Made by a program: the position numbers and the translations under genes. DNA of 64,000 nt from an uncultured Lachnospiraceae bacterium (GTDB lineage: Bacteria > Bacillota > Clostridia > Lachnospirales > Lachnospiraceae): the NCBI GenBank assembly GCA_902786515.1, contig CADADA010000001.1, forward strand, positions 1 to 64,000, given 5' to 3'. Shown in pieces: positions 17,601 through 28,280 of the stretch; the first letter of the stretch is position 1, and each line of letters starts with the position of its first letter. The notes beneath the pieces were generated by a model. The model was given only the letters and a program-made list of their open reading frames with translations. It had not been told where the DNA came from and did no database searches.

Positions 17601-20600
17601 CTTGGTGTTCCAAAAAGATTATACATAAACTGCTCATAATCTTCCGGTTCAATCCATGTTGTACCGATTCTCACATCAATGTCACTGGCTTCTATCTGCT
17701 CCGGCTGGACTTTCTCAAGTGCTGACACATTTATAAGAAATCTTTCTCTGTTCTTCTCACTTTGTGCTGACACCGCCTTAGCCACCCTCAACTTCTCTCT
17801 GACATTACCGGACAAATACTCATCTGAAGTCTCCCAGCCTGCATCAGGATTATTCTCATTATAAAGGTTGGGATTTAAGAAAATGATGCCTTCCAGCTCA
17901 TTTATCAATTTATCCCTGTCTACTTCATAAACTGATAACATAAATGGAATATTTACCTCTCCAAACTCACTTACTGACAAGTTGAGTGCTTCTATTGCTG
18001 TTTCAACTCTTTTTACATTTGATTTTGCCTTAATCGTCTGCTTATAAAACATATCTGCTTTTGTAACATTTCCCTCCTCATCTATTTCCTCAAGTGAGCA
18101 AAGAAGTGGATAATCACTGTCATCACGAAAAGCCATTTTGTTAGACTTCCCATTTATGCTTCCATATTTTTTGACAAAAACATCGTATTTATCATTAAGA
18201 ATCTTCTGCCTGCTCTTTAATTCTTCTTCACTGCAGCCTTCCATCTGGATACCGATAAGTTCTCTTGTAATGTGCCTTATCTCATCAAGATACTTAATTC
18301 TTTCAAGAACATTTTCAGATACACTCTTTTTCTTCATAACAGAATTTTCTCTGTAATAAAGCTCTCCATCAACAAATGCATAGCTAAAGTTTCTTACATC
18401 AGGGCTTGCCGGTATTACATCTTCTGATTCTTCCTCTTCATCAAGTATTCTGTCAAAGTCAGTAAATCTAGCATCAATCTTATCAATTGCCTCATTTAAT
18501 CCCTCATAAATGTTGAAGTTTTCATCATCATTTACACATACTGTGTATCTGCTATCCTGTCCATATATTCTGGTATCATATTCCATCTTTCCAAGTATCA
18601 TGTCAGGGTGTTCCGAAAAATAGGAATTAACTGCTATCCCATTTTCGGTATATCCAAGATGAACCCAGTCCGGCTCAATGTCTATCACTCTTTCCCTCTT
18701 CTGAAGGAAAAGAATATCTGACGTCACTTCTGTTCCTGCATTTCCTTTGAATGCAGTTACTGGAAGTCTTACTGCTCCCACAAGCTCTGCCCTTGCAGCT
18801 ATATACTTTCTTATGGACGGATTGCTTTTATCAAGCGTACCCTTTGTCGTAACCACCGCAACCATTCCACCGGGACGAACCTTGTCGATAGCCTTTGCAA
18901 TAAAGTAATCGTGGATTCTGAAGTTATACTTGTTGTATCTTGGGTCATAAACCTTATAATCACCAAATGGTACATTTCCTATGACTGCATCAAAAAAATT
19001 ATCTTCAAACGCGGTCTCCTCAAATCCCTTAATACTTATATCTGCATTCTGATACAGCTGCTTTGCTATCCTTCCAGAAATACTGTCAATCTCAACACCA
19101 TACAGTCTGCTGGTTTCAAACGCATTTCCAAGTGTTCCGAAGAAATTACCGGTACCCATGCTTGGTTCAAGAACATTTCCACCGCTAAATCCAAACTTAA
19201 CAAGTGCTGTACTTATACAGCTTGCTATTTCAGGTGGTGTGTAAAATGCATTATTAACTGTTGCCCTTGCAGCAACATACTCTTCTTCACTTAACAGTTC
19301 CTTTAGTTCCTGATATTCCTTTGTCCAGCTTGCATTCTTATCATCAAAAGCCTCTGCAATTCCACCCCAGCCAACATACTTCGAAAGAATCTTTTGTTCT
19401 TCCTCATTAGCAAGACGATTATCCACTTCTAATTCCTTGAGAAGCTTAATTGCATCAATGTTCCACCTGTATCTGGTCTTTGCTCCTCCGGTCTCAACAT
19501 CCCATATGTTGATATGGTAGTTGTGCCTTGATGCTATTTGTATAATTTCAGACTGCTGTTCATTTGTACCAGCTTCATATTCTTCAATATTCCTGGCTGA
19601 AGCATAGCTTTCCGGCTCATCCGGTATAGCGTAATCATCCAATATATCTTCTGTCACTTCATTCTGAACAAACTCTTCTTTTTCTACCTTCTCAGGAACA
19701 TATTCCCCTGTCATAATCAGCGCACCGATTTCTCTCTCAACTGCACTCCATGACAGGTAACCTTCCTTTTCGCCTTCTTCATCTCTCCACTGAATCTTGA
19801 GCCCTTTTGCACTAAAGCTGTCATAACCATGAAGTCCGTATCTTTCAATTGGCCAGCCGGCTCCTCCAAGTCCATATTCACTTTTGATAAGCTTCGCTCT
19901 TTCACTGGCACTTGCCTCGTTTTCAAATATTCTGCATATCCTTGTCTTTCCATTCTGAAACCCGGAACCTTTAAGCAGTACTGTAGTCACATACTCGTGA
20001 GGAATGACTGCTTCAATCTTCGGATTGATATAGGTGTATTTTTTATCAGATTCCTTCCCCTGAATATCAAAAAGGGAAGTCTGAACATAGCCAGCTTCCC
20101 TTTTTCCAAATGAGTTAATCTCATCTAATTCGTTATTTAATTCTATATCATCTTCTAGTGATACTTGAGTACCAGGTCGTGAAGAACTATCTCCTCCGCC
20201 TGCATCTTTGCCTGCTCCCTTATCTTCCACATCTCCATTGTCGATGAAGGGTTCTGTGGTTTGTGAGTCTGCATATACTTCTCCATTATGGTATCCACCA
20301 TCTGATTCGCTTCCTCGTCCACCCGGTGAAGTATCTCGGCTAACCTCCCAAACCGGTACAGTGACCTGAATCTGTCCTTGTGATTCTCCTGAAGGTATGT
20401 CATTGCCATTCTGCCATACTTGCCCAATGTCTGTAAGCTCTCCTCCTGTTCTTCCGGCATCTCTATGTCCGGATACAGAATTCCGTCCACTTCGTGATAA
20501 CTCAGATTCATCTCTGCCATACTTTCCTCTCCTTTCAATCGCCTTAAGGTTTTTGTTAAATTCTCTTAGAACTACACAGGATACATCACATGCAAGGGTG

Positions 20601-21232
20601 CCTAAGCGGTACACATCCTCTTCATTATGAATCTTCTCAATCTGGCTGAAATCCTGTTCTTCACCAGTGAAATCAAATCCACATCTTGTTCCCACGACAT
20701 ACATTATGCTTTTAAATAAAAGCTCTTGTTCATCGCTGTTTAGCTCTAATACTCTGTTTTTGAAATCTGCCTCAATTATATCTCGAACATTTGTTCTTGT
20801 AAATACTTTTAATATATTTTTATTTTCGGCAGCATTTTCACTCTTCGTCTCATCTATCATTCCTTCATCATAAAGAAAATCAAGATATTTAGCAGTACTA
20901 TCTTCATTAAGTACCCAGGTAAGCTGCTGATTCTTTCCACCGGTATCTGATATATCAAATACATATTTCATATATGGTTTTAATGCCTTCGAAGGAAATA
21001 TGGCTATGCCCTTACTTCCTCTCTTAACATATCTTGATACCTTTTTCCAGGAATCATAATCACCAACCAAAGTCGCATGTGGTCGCTGTCCATAAACTAA
21101 AAGGATGTTATCAAACTCAAATCGGTATATTCTTCCTGCGAGTTCTAACACGTCCTTCCACCTTCTTTGTGAACCGGTCACATCTCTAATCTGTTCTTCG
21201 TAGATAGCCTGCACTTTGTATTTATGATTCAT
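14654..21232 (-). CDS. giant N6-DNA methylase / SNF2-type helicase of the ICE
   Basis: 2192 residues. Order: an ArdC-like N-terminal region ([15 protein letters not shown] near 40); a low-complexity Gly/Ser/Asp linker, about 230-370; a middle domain; an adenine methylase ([10 protein letters not shown] near 690, NVPFGDY near 756 as the NPPF-like catalytic motif). An SF2/SNF2 helicase follows ([11 protein letters not shown] near 1380, MVDEAQAF near 1540, [11 protein letters not shown] near 1877), then a coiled-coil tail. Such fusions are typical of Tn1549-type elements and resemble phage P1 DarB, an anti-restriction protein. That role is likely but inferred. The stop is 1 nt before the sortase reading frame. 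The linker also encodes a second protein in another frame (20155-20520). Confidence 0.85.
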   Translation of the reverse strand: MNHKYKVQAIYEEQIRDVTGSQRRWKDVLELAGRIYRFEFDNILLVYGQRPHATLVGDYDSWKKVSRYVKRGSKGIAIFPSKALKPYMKYVFDISDTGGKNQQLTWVLNEDSTAKYLDFLYDEGMIDETKSENAAENKNILKVFTRTNVRDIIEADFKNRVLELNSDEQELLFKSIMYVVGTRCGFDFTGEEQDFSQIEKIHNEEDVYRLGTLACDVSCVVLREFNKNLKAIERRGKYGRDESELSRSGRNSVSGHRDAGRTGGELTDIGQVWQNGNDIPSGESQGQIQVTVPVWEVSRDTSPGGRGSESDGGYHNGEVYADSQTTEPFIDNGDVEDKGAGKDAGGGDSSSRPGTQVSLEDDIELNNELDEINSFGKREAGYVQTSLFDIQGKESDKKYTYINPKIEAVIPHEYVTTVLLKGSGFQNGKTRICRIFENEASASERAKLIKSEYGLGGAGWPIERYGLHGYDSFSAKGLKIQWRDEEGEKEGYLSWSAVEREIGALIMTGEYVPEKVEKEEFVQNEVTEDILDDYAIPDEPESYASARNIEEYEAGTNEQQSEIIQIASRHNYHINIWDVETGGAKTRYRWNIDAIKLLKELEVDNRLANEEEQKILSKYVGWGGIAEAFDDKNASWTKEYQELKELLSEEEYVAARATVNNAFYTPPEIASCISTALVKFGFSGGNVLEPSMGTGNFFGTLGNAFETSRLYGVEIDSISGRIAKQLYQNADISIKGFEETAFEDNFFDAVIGNVPFGDYKVYDPRYNKYNFRIHDYFIAKAIDKVRPGGMVAVVTTKGTLDKSNPSIRKYIAARAELVGAVRLPVTAFKGNAGTEVTSDILFLQKRERVIDIEPDWVHLGYTENGIAVNSYFSEHPDMILGKMEYDTRIYGQDSRYTVCVNDDENFNIYEGLNEAIDKIDARFTDFDRILDEEEESEDVIPASPDVRNFSYAFVDGELYYRENSVMKKKSVSENVLERIKYLDEIRHITRELIGIQMEGCSEEELKSRQKILNDKYDVFVKKYGSINGKSNKMAFRDDSDYPLLCSLEEIDEEGNVTKADMFYKQTIKAKSNVKRVETAIEALNLSVSEFGEVNIPFMLSVYEVDRDKLINELEGIIFLNPNLYNENNPDAGWETSDEYLSGNVREKLRVAKAVSAQSEKNRERFLINVSALEKVQPEQIEASDIDVRIGTTWIEPEDYEQFMYNLFGTPRRAQAVRSRWYNSGIQVKRNDITMEWFIENKSLDKRSVAATKTYGTSRMDAYSIFEATLNLRTVVVRDRIDDGGGKYHYETNKNETMLAREKQEQIKSKFREWLFSDPDRRQKYVSYYNETFNNIRLREYDGTHLQFPGMNPAIELKPHQKNAVARILFGGNTLLAHCVGAGKSFEMMAACMEQKRLGLANKTVMVVPKPLIGQTASEFLRLYPSANILVATERDFEKSRRKQFVARIATGDYDCIIMSHSQFEKIPISSERRQQMINSQIEEISLAIEEMKELNGERWTIKQMEAQKKKLEQQLKELADETRKDDLITFEELGIDSIMVDEAQAFKNLSVFSKINNVSGISSTGSKKATDMQMKCQYISEINDGRGIVFATGTPISNTMCEMYVMQYFLQREALEQMGIHHFDSWAANFGEVTTALELTVEGSGFRFKSRFNKFTNLPELMNIFREVADVQTSDMLDLDVPKMRGGKAIIVESEPDWYVKQVMDDFVVRAERIRNGGVDPSEDNFLKITHEARLLGTDARLLDKDAPNNPDGKLNKVAENVWKEYELAREKGIIGCQLIFSDIGTPGPGKDFTVYDYLKESLVKLGIPEEGIAFVHDAKTDAQRETLFKEVRTGKKTVLIGSTDKCGTGVNVQTHLVALHHVDCPWKPSSIEQREGRGIRQGNENDEIAVYRYVTKSTFDAYNWSLVENKQRFISQVMTSKAVSRSCEDIDEATLSYAEIKAVATGNPLIKEKMQIDNDVQRLKLLKSSYDSQKYSLQDNFMIRLPKLIKAASEKLECVREDIKARDIELAKGNDFEITVGNVCFTERTDGGTQLLQTVSKCKTGDITSVGRFNNFELLVEKNFLGINYLVLRGKTDYKVELSTSPVGCMVKLENLFSSIHENEEFLQGKIEQYENDLKASKEQYEKPFEHQAEYDEKLKRQAELNAMLDLENQKNEDIQMEKENERDEYEEKEIVAEYENPYISEDIRRR
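20155..20520 (-). CDS. tnpV: TnpV-like protein nested out of frame inside the methylase-helicase gene
   Basis: 121 residues starting [13 protein letters not shown], with AAGGAG 8 nt before the ATG. Hallmarks of the TnpV family (PF14198) are present: [41 protein letters not shown] and the end [13 protein letters not shown]. The length is normal for the family. The whole gene lies inside the 14654-21232 ORF in another reading frame, over residues 238-359 of that protein, its low-complexity linker. Known TnpV proteins are transposon-encoded and of uncertain role. The match plus the good ribosome binding site argue for a true overlapping gene rather than a shadow. Confidence 0.75.
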   Translation of the reverse strand: MAEMNLSYHEVDGILYPDIEMPEEQEESLQTLGKYGRMAMTYLQENHKDRFRSLYRFGRLAEILHRVDEEANQMVDTIMEKYMQTHKPQNPSSTMEMWKIREQAKMQAEEIVLHDLVLKYH

Positions 21233-21247
21233 AAGCTACCCTCCAAT

Positions 21248-21670
21248 TTATTTTCCGGATTTCTTTTTATTTCCTTTAACCAGCAGGCTGTATATCTTAT
21301 ATTCATCCTTATCCATCTGGATTACTATTGATTCATTTTCAATATACTCTTTATCAACAACATCCAAATCGTAATGCTGCTCAATTTTTTTTGTTTCTTT
21401 TATCAGCTTGCCAATAAATCTGTATAATACTGAACTTTTCTTTGTAAGCTTCACTGCCTTGATAAATGATAATTCTGGATTTCCTGATTCCCTGTCAATT
21501 TCCTGAATCATTTTCCCTGAATCCATTATCATCTTCTTTGCAACACCATAATCCATTTCATAGATAAATGCTGTTTCCTTACTTTGTGCCCACTCCTTGC
21601 TTAGCTCCTTCATAAGATATTCCATCTCATTAATGGATTTGGCACTTACCTTTTTCCTTTTATCTGTCAT
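21248..21670 (-). CDS. hypothetical ICE protein
   Basis: 140 residues from the ATG at 21670, which has GGAGGAG 6-7 nt upstream. The longer reading from 21724 has no such site. Helical and charged (MEYLMKELSKEWAQS), ending in a lysine-rich tail. No known domain recognised. It lies between the DpnD/PcfM-like gene and the giant methylase-helicase, all closely spaced. Confidence 0.6.
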   Translation of the reverse strand: MTDKRKKVSAKSINEMEYLMKELSKEWAQSKETAFIYEMDYGVAKKMIMDSGKMIQEIDRESGNPELSFIKAVKLTKKSSVLYRFIGKLIKETKKIEQHYDLDVVDKEYIENESIVIQMDKDEYKIYSLLVKGNKKKSGK

Positions 21671-21686
21671 CGTATCTCCTCCAATT

Positions 21687-21938
21687 CTATCTTCCTCTGC
21701 TATCTGACCTCTCTGTCCGGTCATTTACTTTTTCTTCATGGATTTCCCTGTCCGGTTCATTAACCTCAAATTCAACAGACACAAAATCCTCTGCATCCAG
21801 CACTATATCTTCTCTTCTGTACTGGATTCTTACTAGTTCTCTGGCATCTTCCATTGAATCTGCCTTCACACACACTACTCTTTCAAGTGTTTCCGTTACT
21901 GTAACTTCATACACTTCCTGTTTATTCTTCTCTGACAT
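21687..21938 (-). CDS. DpnD/PcfM family protein
   Basis: 83 residues from the ATG at 21938 (GGAGG 6 nt upstream). The core, YEVTVTETLERVV followed by IVLDAEDFVSVEFEV, matches the DpnD/PcfM domain found in small proteins of conjugative elements. Function unknown; PcfM is named from the pCF10 conjugation region. Next to the NlpC/P60 gene in the same operon. Confidence 0.75.
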   Translation of the reverse strand: MSEKNKQEVYEVTVTETLERVVCVKADSMEDARELVRIQYRREDIVLDAEDFVSVEFEVNEPDREIHEEKVNDRTERSDSRGR

Positions 21939-21964
21939 TGTCATCCTCCATTCTGTTAGTAAAA

Positions 21965-23866
21965 CTAATTCGGTCTGCAAATACAGACAATACTTCCTAC
22001 TGAATATATGCTTCCATATACCACTCCGTATTCTTCAGACTTTGCCTCAACCACTTTGTTATCTCCTGCATAAATCGCTACATGTGAGATGTTCTGATAT
22101 CTTCCATTGTGGCAAAATGAGTAAAAAATAAGATCGCCTGGTTTCATTTCATCATAGGCAATCTCACATCCATTATTTACTAATCCTTCTGCTTCGGCTG
22201 CTGCCGTTGTAGCACCACCATAGCTTATATCCACTCCTGCATCTTTCCATGAATAATAGGCAAGAGAGCTGCAATCATAATAATCTCCACTTTCCCTATA
22301 CTCCTGACTATATGGATATCCAACCTTGGTAAGTGCAAACCTTACTGCTTTCTTTGCTTCACTGTCGCTGATGCCGGACACGATATCATCTATCTCATCC
22401 TCTGTCATAGTAGATAAACCATCTCCACCATCGCTGTTTATCATAGCCATACTTTCAGGACTCATCATATCCTCAAGTATTGCAATCTCATCGCTGGAAA
22501 AACCATATTCAGTAATCATATCCTGAAATGTTTTTAGCGTAACATTCACATAGTAACAGCTCTTTGATGCTGTATTTCCATTACTGTCTGTAATCTGCTC
22601 AGTTCCTGTACTGGTTGTGTAACTACACATATCGTCAACAATCTGCTTTAGCCTGTCCTTTGAAGTTGAATTCATAATCGTTGCTGTATCCCCAACTCCA
22701 TACTTAACCATATACACTGCCATAATGTCGTAGTTATTGCTTGGATTTGCTTCTGAACCCTCATAATCAACATACACCTTCATTCCCATATCACATCCCT
22801 GATGAGTATTAACAAGCTCATTTATCTCTCTGTTAAAATCGGAAACGTAGGATCCTGTCACGGTAATTACAGTATCACCAGACTCTAATGGTGGGAAAAA
22901 GATTGCAAATGGTGAATTATATATAACTGCTATTACAGAAGTCACCGGCACAATTACCACAGTAAACAATAAAAGTAACAGCACCAGCCCCGCAGCAATA
23001 ATCGCAATGGAAGCCTTAAGCTTCGCCATTAGCTTTCCTGCAACGATGTCCTTTACCATCTTTCCCAGACTGTCCTTCTGTTCATCCTGTGCTCTCATCT
23101 TATCCAGGAAAAACTGAATCTTTCGGCTTCGAAGATTAGCTTTTGAATCTCCCTTTCCGGAACTGCTCTTTGTTTTTGATTTTCCTATAGAAGAACTGCC
23201 AAACATAGCCTTTTTAATCTTCAACCTGCTACCCGGTGATACAGGGCTGGTATCAGATGACTTTGTATATCCTTTTCTTGCCGGACTTTTTGACGCTTTT
23301 GATGCGTTTGCTGTTGCTCCAGTTTCTGCATTACTGACACCTGCTGTTGTATTCACAAAATCATTATTTTCATTCCCTAAAAGATATTCTTTCTTCTTGA
23401 TTTCCCTTTTTGAAATCTTAGCCCCTGCTTTTACCTGCTTAATCTGCTGTTTCTTCATTCTTCGCAGACCATTCCTGTATATCTCAGAGCTTTTCTTCGT
23501 AACACCGGCTACCGGCTGAGCCACACCGTAAGCCACCATTGCAGCTTCCTTTACTTCGTTACCACCTTCCATCTGGTCAAAAGCTGCTGATACACCAACA
23601 GCAGATACAGCCTTAACATTAGAGTTAATCGTACCTTTCTTCTTAGGTAACGCTTCAGCTCTTGCCTTTCTATCCAGCTTAAGTTTTCTAAGCCTTGGAT
23701 TGTTCACATAACCATTGCTTATCTTCACTCTTCTTGATTTAGCAAACGAAGCAAACTTTATTTTGTGCTTTGGCTTATCCTTACACTTTTTCTTAACAAT
23801 ATGAAGCGTTGCTTTTTTCTTGGTATGGATGACCATTGGTTTGTCATCCACTTTCTTTATGTTCAT
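21965..23866 (-). CDS. NlpC/P60 cell-wall hydrolase of the conjugation machinery
   Basis: 633 residues. A long, very basic N-terminal region (about 1-280) is followed by one membrane segment near 285-320 (LKASIAIIAAGLVLLLLLF). Then comes an extracytoplasmic region and a C-terminal NlpC/P60 peptidase: catalytic Cys in YDCSSLAYY near 530 and His in SHVAIYAG near 597. This is the ICE-type hydrolase (VirB1 analogue) that opens peptidoglycan for the transfer channel. A structured leader lies directly upstream. Confidence 0.85.
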   Translation of the reverse strand: MNIKKVDDKPMVIHTKKKATLHIVKKKCKDKPKHKIKFASFAKSRRVKISNGYVNNPRLRKLKLDRKARAEALPKKKGTINSNVKAVSAVGVSAAFDQMEGGNEVKEAAMVAYGVAQPVAGVTKKSSEIYRNGLRRMKKQQIKQVKAGAKISKREIKKKEYLLGNENNDFVNTTAGVSNAETGATANASKASKSPARKGYTKSSDTSPVSPGSRLKIKKAMFGSSSIGKSKTKSSSGKGDSKANLRSRKIQFFLDKMRAQDEQKDSLGKMVKDIVAGKLMAKLKASIAIIAAGLVLLLLLFTVVIVPVTSVIAVIYNSPFAIFFPPLESGDTVITVTGSYVSDFNREINELVNTHQGCDMGMKVYVDYEGSEANPSNNYDIMAVYMVKYGVGDTATIMNSTSKDRLKQIVDDMCSYTTSTGTEQITDSNGNTASKSCYYVNVTLKTFQDMITEYGFSSDEIAILEDMMSPESMAMINSDGGDGLSTMTEDEIDDIVSGISDSEAKKAVRFALTKVGYPYSQEYRESGDYYDCSSLAYYSWKDAGVDISYGGATTAAAEAEGLVNNGCEIAYDEMKPGDLIFYSFCHNGRYQNISHVAIYAGDNKVVEAKSEEYGVVYGSIYSVGSIVCICRPN

Positions 23867-23887
23867 TTCTGATTCTCACCTCCTAAC

Positions 23888-23955
23888 TACATCCATTGCC
23901 GAAAAAAGGGCAAAAAAATGACCACTACAGACTGTTGCCTGTAATGGCCTATGTA
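23888..23955 (-). promoter_or_regulatory. structured leader before the NlpC/P60 gene
   Basis: A three-way junction is closed by TACAT/ATGTA (888-892 with 951-955 of 23 kb) and CCATT/AATGG (893-897 with 943-947). Its hairpins are TTGCC/GGCAA and TACAG/CTGTA. GGCAA (23909-23913) can instead pair with TTGCC at 23935-23939, so alternative folds exist. The AGGAGG of the next gene follows at once. Regulatory role is inferred. Confidence 0.4.
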
Positions 23956-23961
23956 AAAAAA

Positions 23962-24378
23962 TTATTTACCAATTCCTTTTCCTAAGAACACCTTTTTTGC
24001 TTCTTCAGATATGTTCTTTAACCTTGTCAAATACATATCTCTTTCCTCTTTTGAAATATTATTATCATTGACTATTTCTTTTTCAAGTTGATTTCTAGAC
24101 GTTATACCCTTACTAAGCGAATAATCAATCAAAAATTCATATAGCGTAACTGCCGTATCATACTTCAGTTTAGAATTATCATGCCATTCACAAAAATCTT
24201 CAAATGATATCGACCAATCTTCGCATCCACTTGGAAAAGTTTGTATAGTTTTTTCTATTGGAACTCCATAGGTATCTGTTCCATCTGGCATTCTCCCATA
24301 TCCAGCGCAAACTGTTCCAAAATTAAATTCGCAATTTCTGCATGAACTCTCTGTATATACTCCTTTACTCTCTCTCAT
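23962..24378 (-). CDS. hypothetical cysteine-containing cargo protein
   Basis: 138 residues. The N-terminal third has cysteines spaced like a metal site (SSCRNCEFNFGTVCAG, then GCEDW); the rest is helical and lysine rich. AT-rich, like the nuclease gene 11 nt upstream, and unlike the flanking conjugation genes. Probably the partner of that nuclease. Not recognised. Confidence 0.6.
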   Translation of the reverse strand: MRESKGVYTESSCRNCEFNFGTVCAGYGRMPDGTDTYGVPIEKTIQTFPSGCEDWSISFEDFCEWHDNSKLKYDTAVTLYEFLIDYSLSKGITSRNQLEKEIVNDNNISKEERDMYLTRLKNISEEAKKVFLGKGIGK

Positions 24379-24389
24379 ATCATTACTCC

Positions 24390-25568
24390 TTACTTATTTA
24401 AATTTAGTCTATCTATCAATGTTTTTTCCATATCAAGAAGTTCATTAACAGCACTCCTTACTGCCTTTTCAGTTTCATTTACAATATCTTCAACATCTTT
24501 CAGGTCATACCACTTTGTCCTAAATACTCTTTTATATTTAAAGCTATCCAGCTTACTATCATTAGGTTTTAATTCTTTTATTATTCTCTGCATCATTTTC
24601 ATATCTGTTTTAGGTACATTGTGTCCAGCGAGTTCAAATACTCCATAAAACCTATTACCATCAAAACTCAACCAATAGGAATAGATATTCCTGCTTCCCC
24701 ACGAGCTATCATTGGTTTTAAGTAAAGGTAATAATTTATCCATGTTTTTTGTTCTAAATACCATATTTCCCCAATCATTCCCATGAATTATACTGCCTTC
24801 TTTACCTAATATATTAAGAGTTTCAATTATTGTTTCTGAAATCTGTGTTTTTCCATCTATTCTATTGGCATATATTAAATCTAATGCTTTCCTATGTTTA
24901 TTATATATTTTATTACATATTTCTATAAGCTGATGATCTTCCACAATGTCTCTCCTAACTACTTCGATATAATTTTTAATCATTAACTCCACATCTGTTT
25001 GCAACGGATATCTTTCAACTAACTCTTCTAATAATTCTACGATATCAACATATGACAAATTATCCCAATTAACTTCATCACTTGGCAATTCACCATCAGG
25101 AGTCAGTAAAACATAAAAACGCTGATAAGAAGCATACTCTTCCTCCAATACTTTTCTATATCTATTCAACTGATTACTATGTTCATGAGTTCCAACTTTA
25201 TTTTCAATAGCTAATACTATTTTCTCCTCTTGTGAAACTAATAATATGTCAATATTTCTCCATTCCCTATACACAGAGAAGCTTTGCATGTCAGATAACA
25301 TAACCTTAAAAACATCGTATCTGTCTTTATTATCATTCTTCACTAAAACTTGAAGGACACCTTTTAAAAATGCATCTCCGATACCATGATTTTCTCTTGG
25401 GTCCAAGAGCCAACTAAGCATATTACTATGTCTTATTTCATTTCTAGCAACCTTCAAAACATCAAACAAATTAAACTTTCCTGTCCATGGAATTAATTCA
25501 TCTAAACATTGAATATCTAATAAAAATTCTTTTAATGCTTGTTCATCACTATTATCAGTTATTATCAT
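24390..25568 (-). CDS. PD-(D/E)XK nuclease superfamily protein (PDDEXK_4-like)
   Basis: 392 residues. The nuclease core shows NIDILLVSQEEKIVLAIENK, giving the D...ExK pattern, then a conserved QLNRYRKVLEEEY helix and YVLLTPDGE. The N-terminal FNLFDVLKVARNEIRHSNML and WLLDPRENHGIGD fit the PF14281 family. Members are often solitary genes in defence regions. Here it lies with one partner gene inside the type IV secretion operon, between VirB4 and the NlpC gene, with its own promoter upstream. It therefore looks like a cargo insertion. Substrate unknown. Confidence 0.8.
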   Translation of the reverse strand: MIITDNSDEQALKEFLLDIQCLDELIPWTGKFNLFDVLKVARNEIRHSNMLSWLLDPRENHGIGDAFLKGVLQVLVKNDNKDRYDVFKVMLSDMQSFSVYREWRNIDILLVSQEEKIVLAIENKVGTHEHSNQLNRYRKVLEEEYASYQRFYVLLTPDGELPSDEVNWDNLSYVDIVELLEELVERYPLQTDVELMIKNYIEVVRRDIVEDHQLIEICNKIYNKHRKALDLIYANRIDGKTQISETIIETLNILGKEGSIIHGNDWGNMVFRTKNMDKLLPLLKTNDSSWGSRNIYSYWLSFDGNRFYGVFELAGHNVPKTDMKMMQRIIKELKPNDSKLDSFKYKRVFRTKWYDLKDVEDIVNETEKAVRSAVNELLDMEKTLIDRLNLNK

Positions 25569-25880
25569 GTTTTTACTATCCCCCTGAAATTTTACTAAGA
25601 CCTTTTTGATTAATACAAAAGATTTCTATGTACTATCCAATAAATTGATTCTGATGTTAAACTATTAATGCAAATTGTAATCTATCCAATCTCTTTTTAT
25701 TTTTCACTCTATATTCTTGCAGTTCCAAATTAATGAATTTTTTTCTTTGTCATCTCTATTTTAAACATTGTCCCATAATCTATATTTCATTCATAATATT
25801 AGTTCAGTATGCAAGGCATATTATATACCTCACATACCAAATTATACCACATATAAAATATACACGCTATCAAAACAATT
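25569..25880 (-). promoter_or_regulatory. AT-rich gap with promoter of the nuclease cassette
   Basis: This 312-bp gap follows virB4. It is very AT-rich and holds no supported ORF. On the minus strand, at about 25840-25850, an extended -10 (TGGTATAAT) stands out, with a second TATAAT nearby, about 280 nt before the nuclease start. I see no clear terminator for virB4. Confidence 0.4.
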
Positions 25881-28253
25881 CTATTCCTTCTGCTTTTCCT
25901 TCTTAGAATTCTCGATTATCTCATGAATATTAGTATTATAAAGCTTATACAGCCCCGTATCCTTACTAATCTGGTTATCAAACGGAACAATGACAGAACC
26001 GCACTTAATCAGTCCCATACCACTCTGAGTATTGGTTACAAATCTAAGCTGTGCATCTGACACTCCGATTACTTCTGCCATCTTGGAACTGTCTGTGTTT
26101 GCCTGCTTAAGTAATGCTACAAACTCACTGTTTGCAAGCATTGTTGTAGCTGTATAGTTCTGCAAAAGGTCGACAACATTCTGAGTAATTCCAGTACACA
26201 GACCACCCTGTTTTCTTACTTTCTTCCAAAGCTGCTGCAGATATTTTGCAGAATATTCAGAATTAAGTAAGACATGAAATTCATCTATATATAGCCATGT
26301 TGCCTTACCTCTCTTACCATTTTCTATGATTCTCGACTGAATTGCCTCCATCATTACAAGCATTGTAATTGGACTGAGTTCTGCACCCAGGTCTCTAATT
26401 CCATATACCACAAATCTGTTGTCAACATCCACATTTGTCTGGTGATTGAATATATTAAGTGAACCATTTACAAACAACTCAAGCGATAATGCTATTTCCT
26501 TTGCTTCCTCTTCAGGCTGTGCATTTAATAACTCATAGAAGTCACTCATTACCGGCACATACTTTTCTCTTGCCCTTGCTATGTCCACATACATTTTTCT
26601 CACGCATCTGTCAATGATTGACTTCTGGCGTGAGTTAAGTGAATCACCAAAACACTGTTCACACAGACCAAGCATAAATTCACCTTTTTCTCTAATCCAG
26701 CCTTTTGTATCATTCAGATCAAGATTCCACACATCCATCTCCAATGGATTTACAAAGTTATCCGTATAGGTTGACATATTGATTACTGTTCCACCATATT
26801 TCTCTGCAACATCAAAATACTCATTTTGAGGATCTATTACGATTATCTCATCATCGCCAGATAAGAATACTGAACCCATTTCCATTTTACAGAAAAATGA
26901 TTTGCCAGAGCCGGGCACTCCAAATACAAAACCATTTCCATTAATCAGCTTCTTTCTGTTTCCAACATTGATATTTTTACTGACCTGATTAATCCCATAA
27001 TAATTTCCACCAATGTCATTAAGCTCCTGCACATTAAAAGGCATTAACACCGCAAGTGATTGTGTAAGCATGGTTCTCATTGTCTCAACCTGTCTTACTC
27101 CAATAGGTAATGCAGTATTTAATGCCTCTCTCTGCTTCATAAAATGAACATCTATTGTACAGCTGTTTCTCTTTCCGATTGTCTCAACCGTCTCTGTGAT
27201 GCTCTCAAGTTCCTTCTTCGAATCTGCCATAAGAATGATAGTCACACCAACATAAAACATACACTGGTCATTCTCTCTTACATCATCCATAATTGCTTCA
27301 ATCTCTGCTTTTTCAGTTCTCTTTGCATAGGAAATCTCTGATGAAAAATCATTATTCTTATTTCGTATTCTCTGCTGTTTGATAATATCCGATTCAATAC
27401 CAAGATATTTCTTCTGCAAAATCTTTGTGGTCAAATCCTTTGGGATTGGAACCACATCAATGCTTACGATAGAATGGACGGGTAATGAAGTGATTTCATT
27501 TAAAAATCTGTCAGATAAGCTGCTTGGATATTTCTTAACAAACAGTGCCTTACAGTACTTTCTTTCATCCTCAAAGCAATCCGGATGATACTTAATCATT
27601 CCATTGCAAATATCATTTACAAAATCATTTCCCGATTTCTTTGCTTCCCTGATATCAAAATCAAATGTTCCCTCATCTCCCATATGGTAATAATCATACA
27701 GAACCTTGATTCTCTCGTTTGCATTAAGTGGAATTATCTCCGAGCCAAGCTCATTGAAAGCCTTATGAATCGTAGCTTCAATGGTTGCAAACTGTGCCTT
27801 TGCTTCCTCATAATTCTTTCTCTCAATGGTAATCGTTAAGTATCGCTCCTGCTCTATTCCCTGCCTTCCTTCAACAATCTTCTCCTCAATAATATCGTTA
27901 TACACTTTTCTGTAATCATCATAACCATCATTTCTTGGTTTCAGCATTACATCCTGTCTCAAATCCACCATATCCCTGTTCTTGTTATTCACTGTAATCT
28001 TGTAGTTACAGTCCAGTGAATTTAAGAACTTGCAATATCTTTCAAAAATATCAATCTGCTCATCCTCATTTGTGGTTGTATAGTTAATATCCTGAAATCT
28101 GTAACTCTTTGAAAAACGATTCTTTGCCACCTCAAATATTCCGTTTTCTGCTATTGCAAGAATCTCTATTGTATCCTGCAATGATTTCGGAGATTTACAA
28201 AGTGGCTCATCTGCTTTTTTAAGTGTTTTCATTTCATCTGAAAATAAACTCAT
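25881..28253 (-). CDS. virB4: VirB4/TraE-type conjugation ATPase
   Basis: 790 residues. Walker A GVPGSGKSFFC lies near 441 and Walker B WLYIDEFHVLL near 655, with an N-terminal CagE/TrbE-like region. This cytoplasmic ATPase powers assembly of the type IV secretion channel and works with VirD4. The ATG follows GAGAGGAATAAAG. Normal length for the Gram-positive ICE family. Confidence 0.9.
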   Translation of the reverse strand: MSLFSDEMKTLKKADEPLCKSPKSLQDTIEILAIAENGIFEVAKNRFSKSYRFQDINYTTTNEDEQIDIFERYCKFLNSLDCNYKITVNNKNRDMVDLRQDVMLKPRNDGYDDYRKVYNDIIEEKIVEGRQGIEQERYLTITIERKNYEEAKAQFATIEATIHKAFNELGSEIIPLNANERIKVLYDYYHMGDEGTFDFDIREAKKSGNDFVNDICNGMIKYHPDCFEDERKYCKALFVKKYPSSLSDRFLNEITSLPVHSIVSIDVVPIPKDLTTKILQKKYLGIESDIIKQQRIRNKNNDFSSEISYAKRTEKAEIEAIMDDVRENDQCMFYVGVTIILMADSKKELESITETVETIGKRNSCTIDVHFMKQREALNTALPIGVRQVETMRTMLTQSLAVLMPFNVQELNDIGGNYYGINQVSKNINVGNRKKLINGNGFVFGVPGSGKSFFCKMEMGSVFLSGDDEIIVIDPQNEYFDVAEKYGGTVINMSTYTDNFVNPLEMDVWNLDLNDTKGWIREKGEFMLGLCEQCFGDSLNSRQKSIIDRCVRKMYVDIARAREKYVPVMSDFYELLNAQPEEEAKEIALSLELFVNGSLNIFNHQTNVDVDNRFVVYGIRDLGAELSPITMLVMMEAIQSRIIENGKRGKATWLYIDEFHVLLNSEYSAKYLQQLWKKVRKQGGLCTGITQNVVDLLQNYTATTMLANSEFVALLKQANTDSSKMAEVIGVSDAQLRFVTNTQSGMGLIKCGSVIVPFDNQISKDTGLYKLYNTNIHEIIENSKKEKQKE

Positions 28254-28280
28254 CTTTATTCCTCTCTTTCATCTGTAATA

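Noticed and set aside
19717..19953. 78-codon minus-strand ORF inside the methylase-helicase gene
   Set aside because: Unlike the nested tnpV frame it shows no family motif, and the main frame here encodes a well-conserved domain, so it is a shadow.
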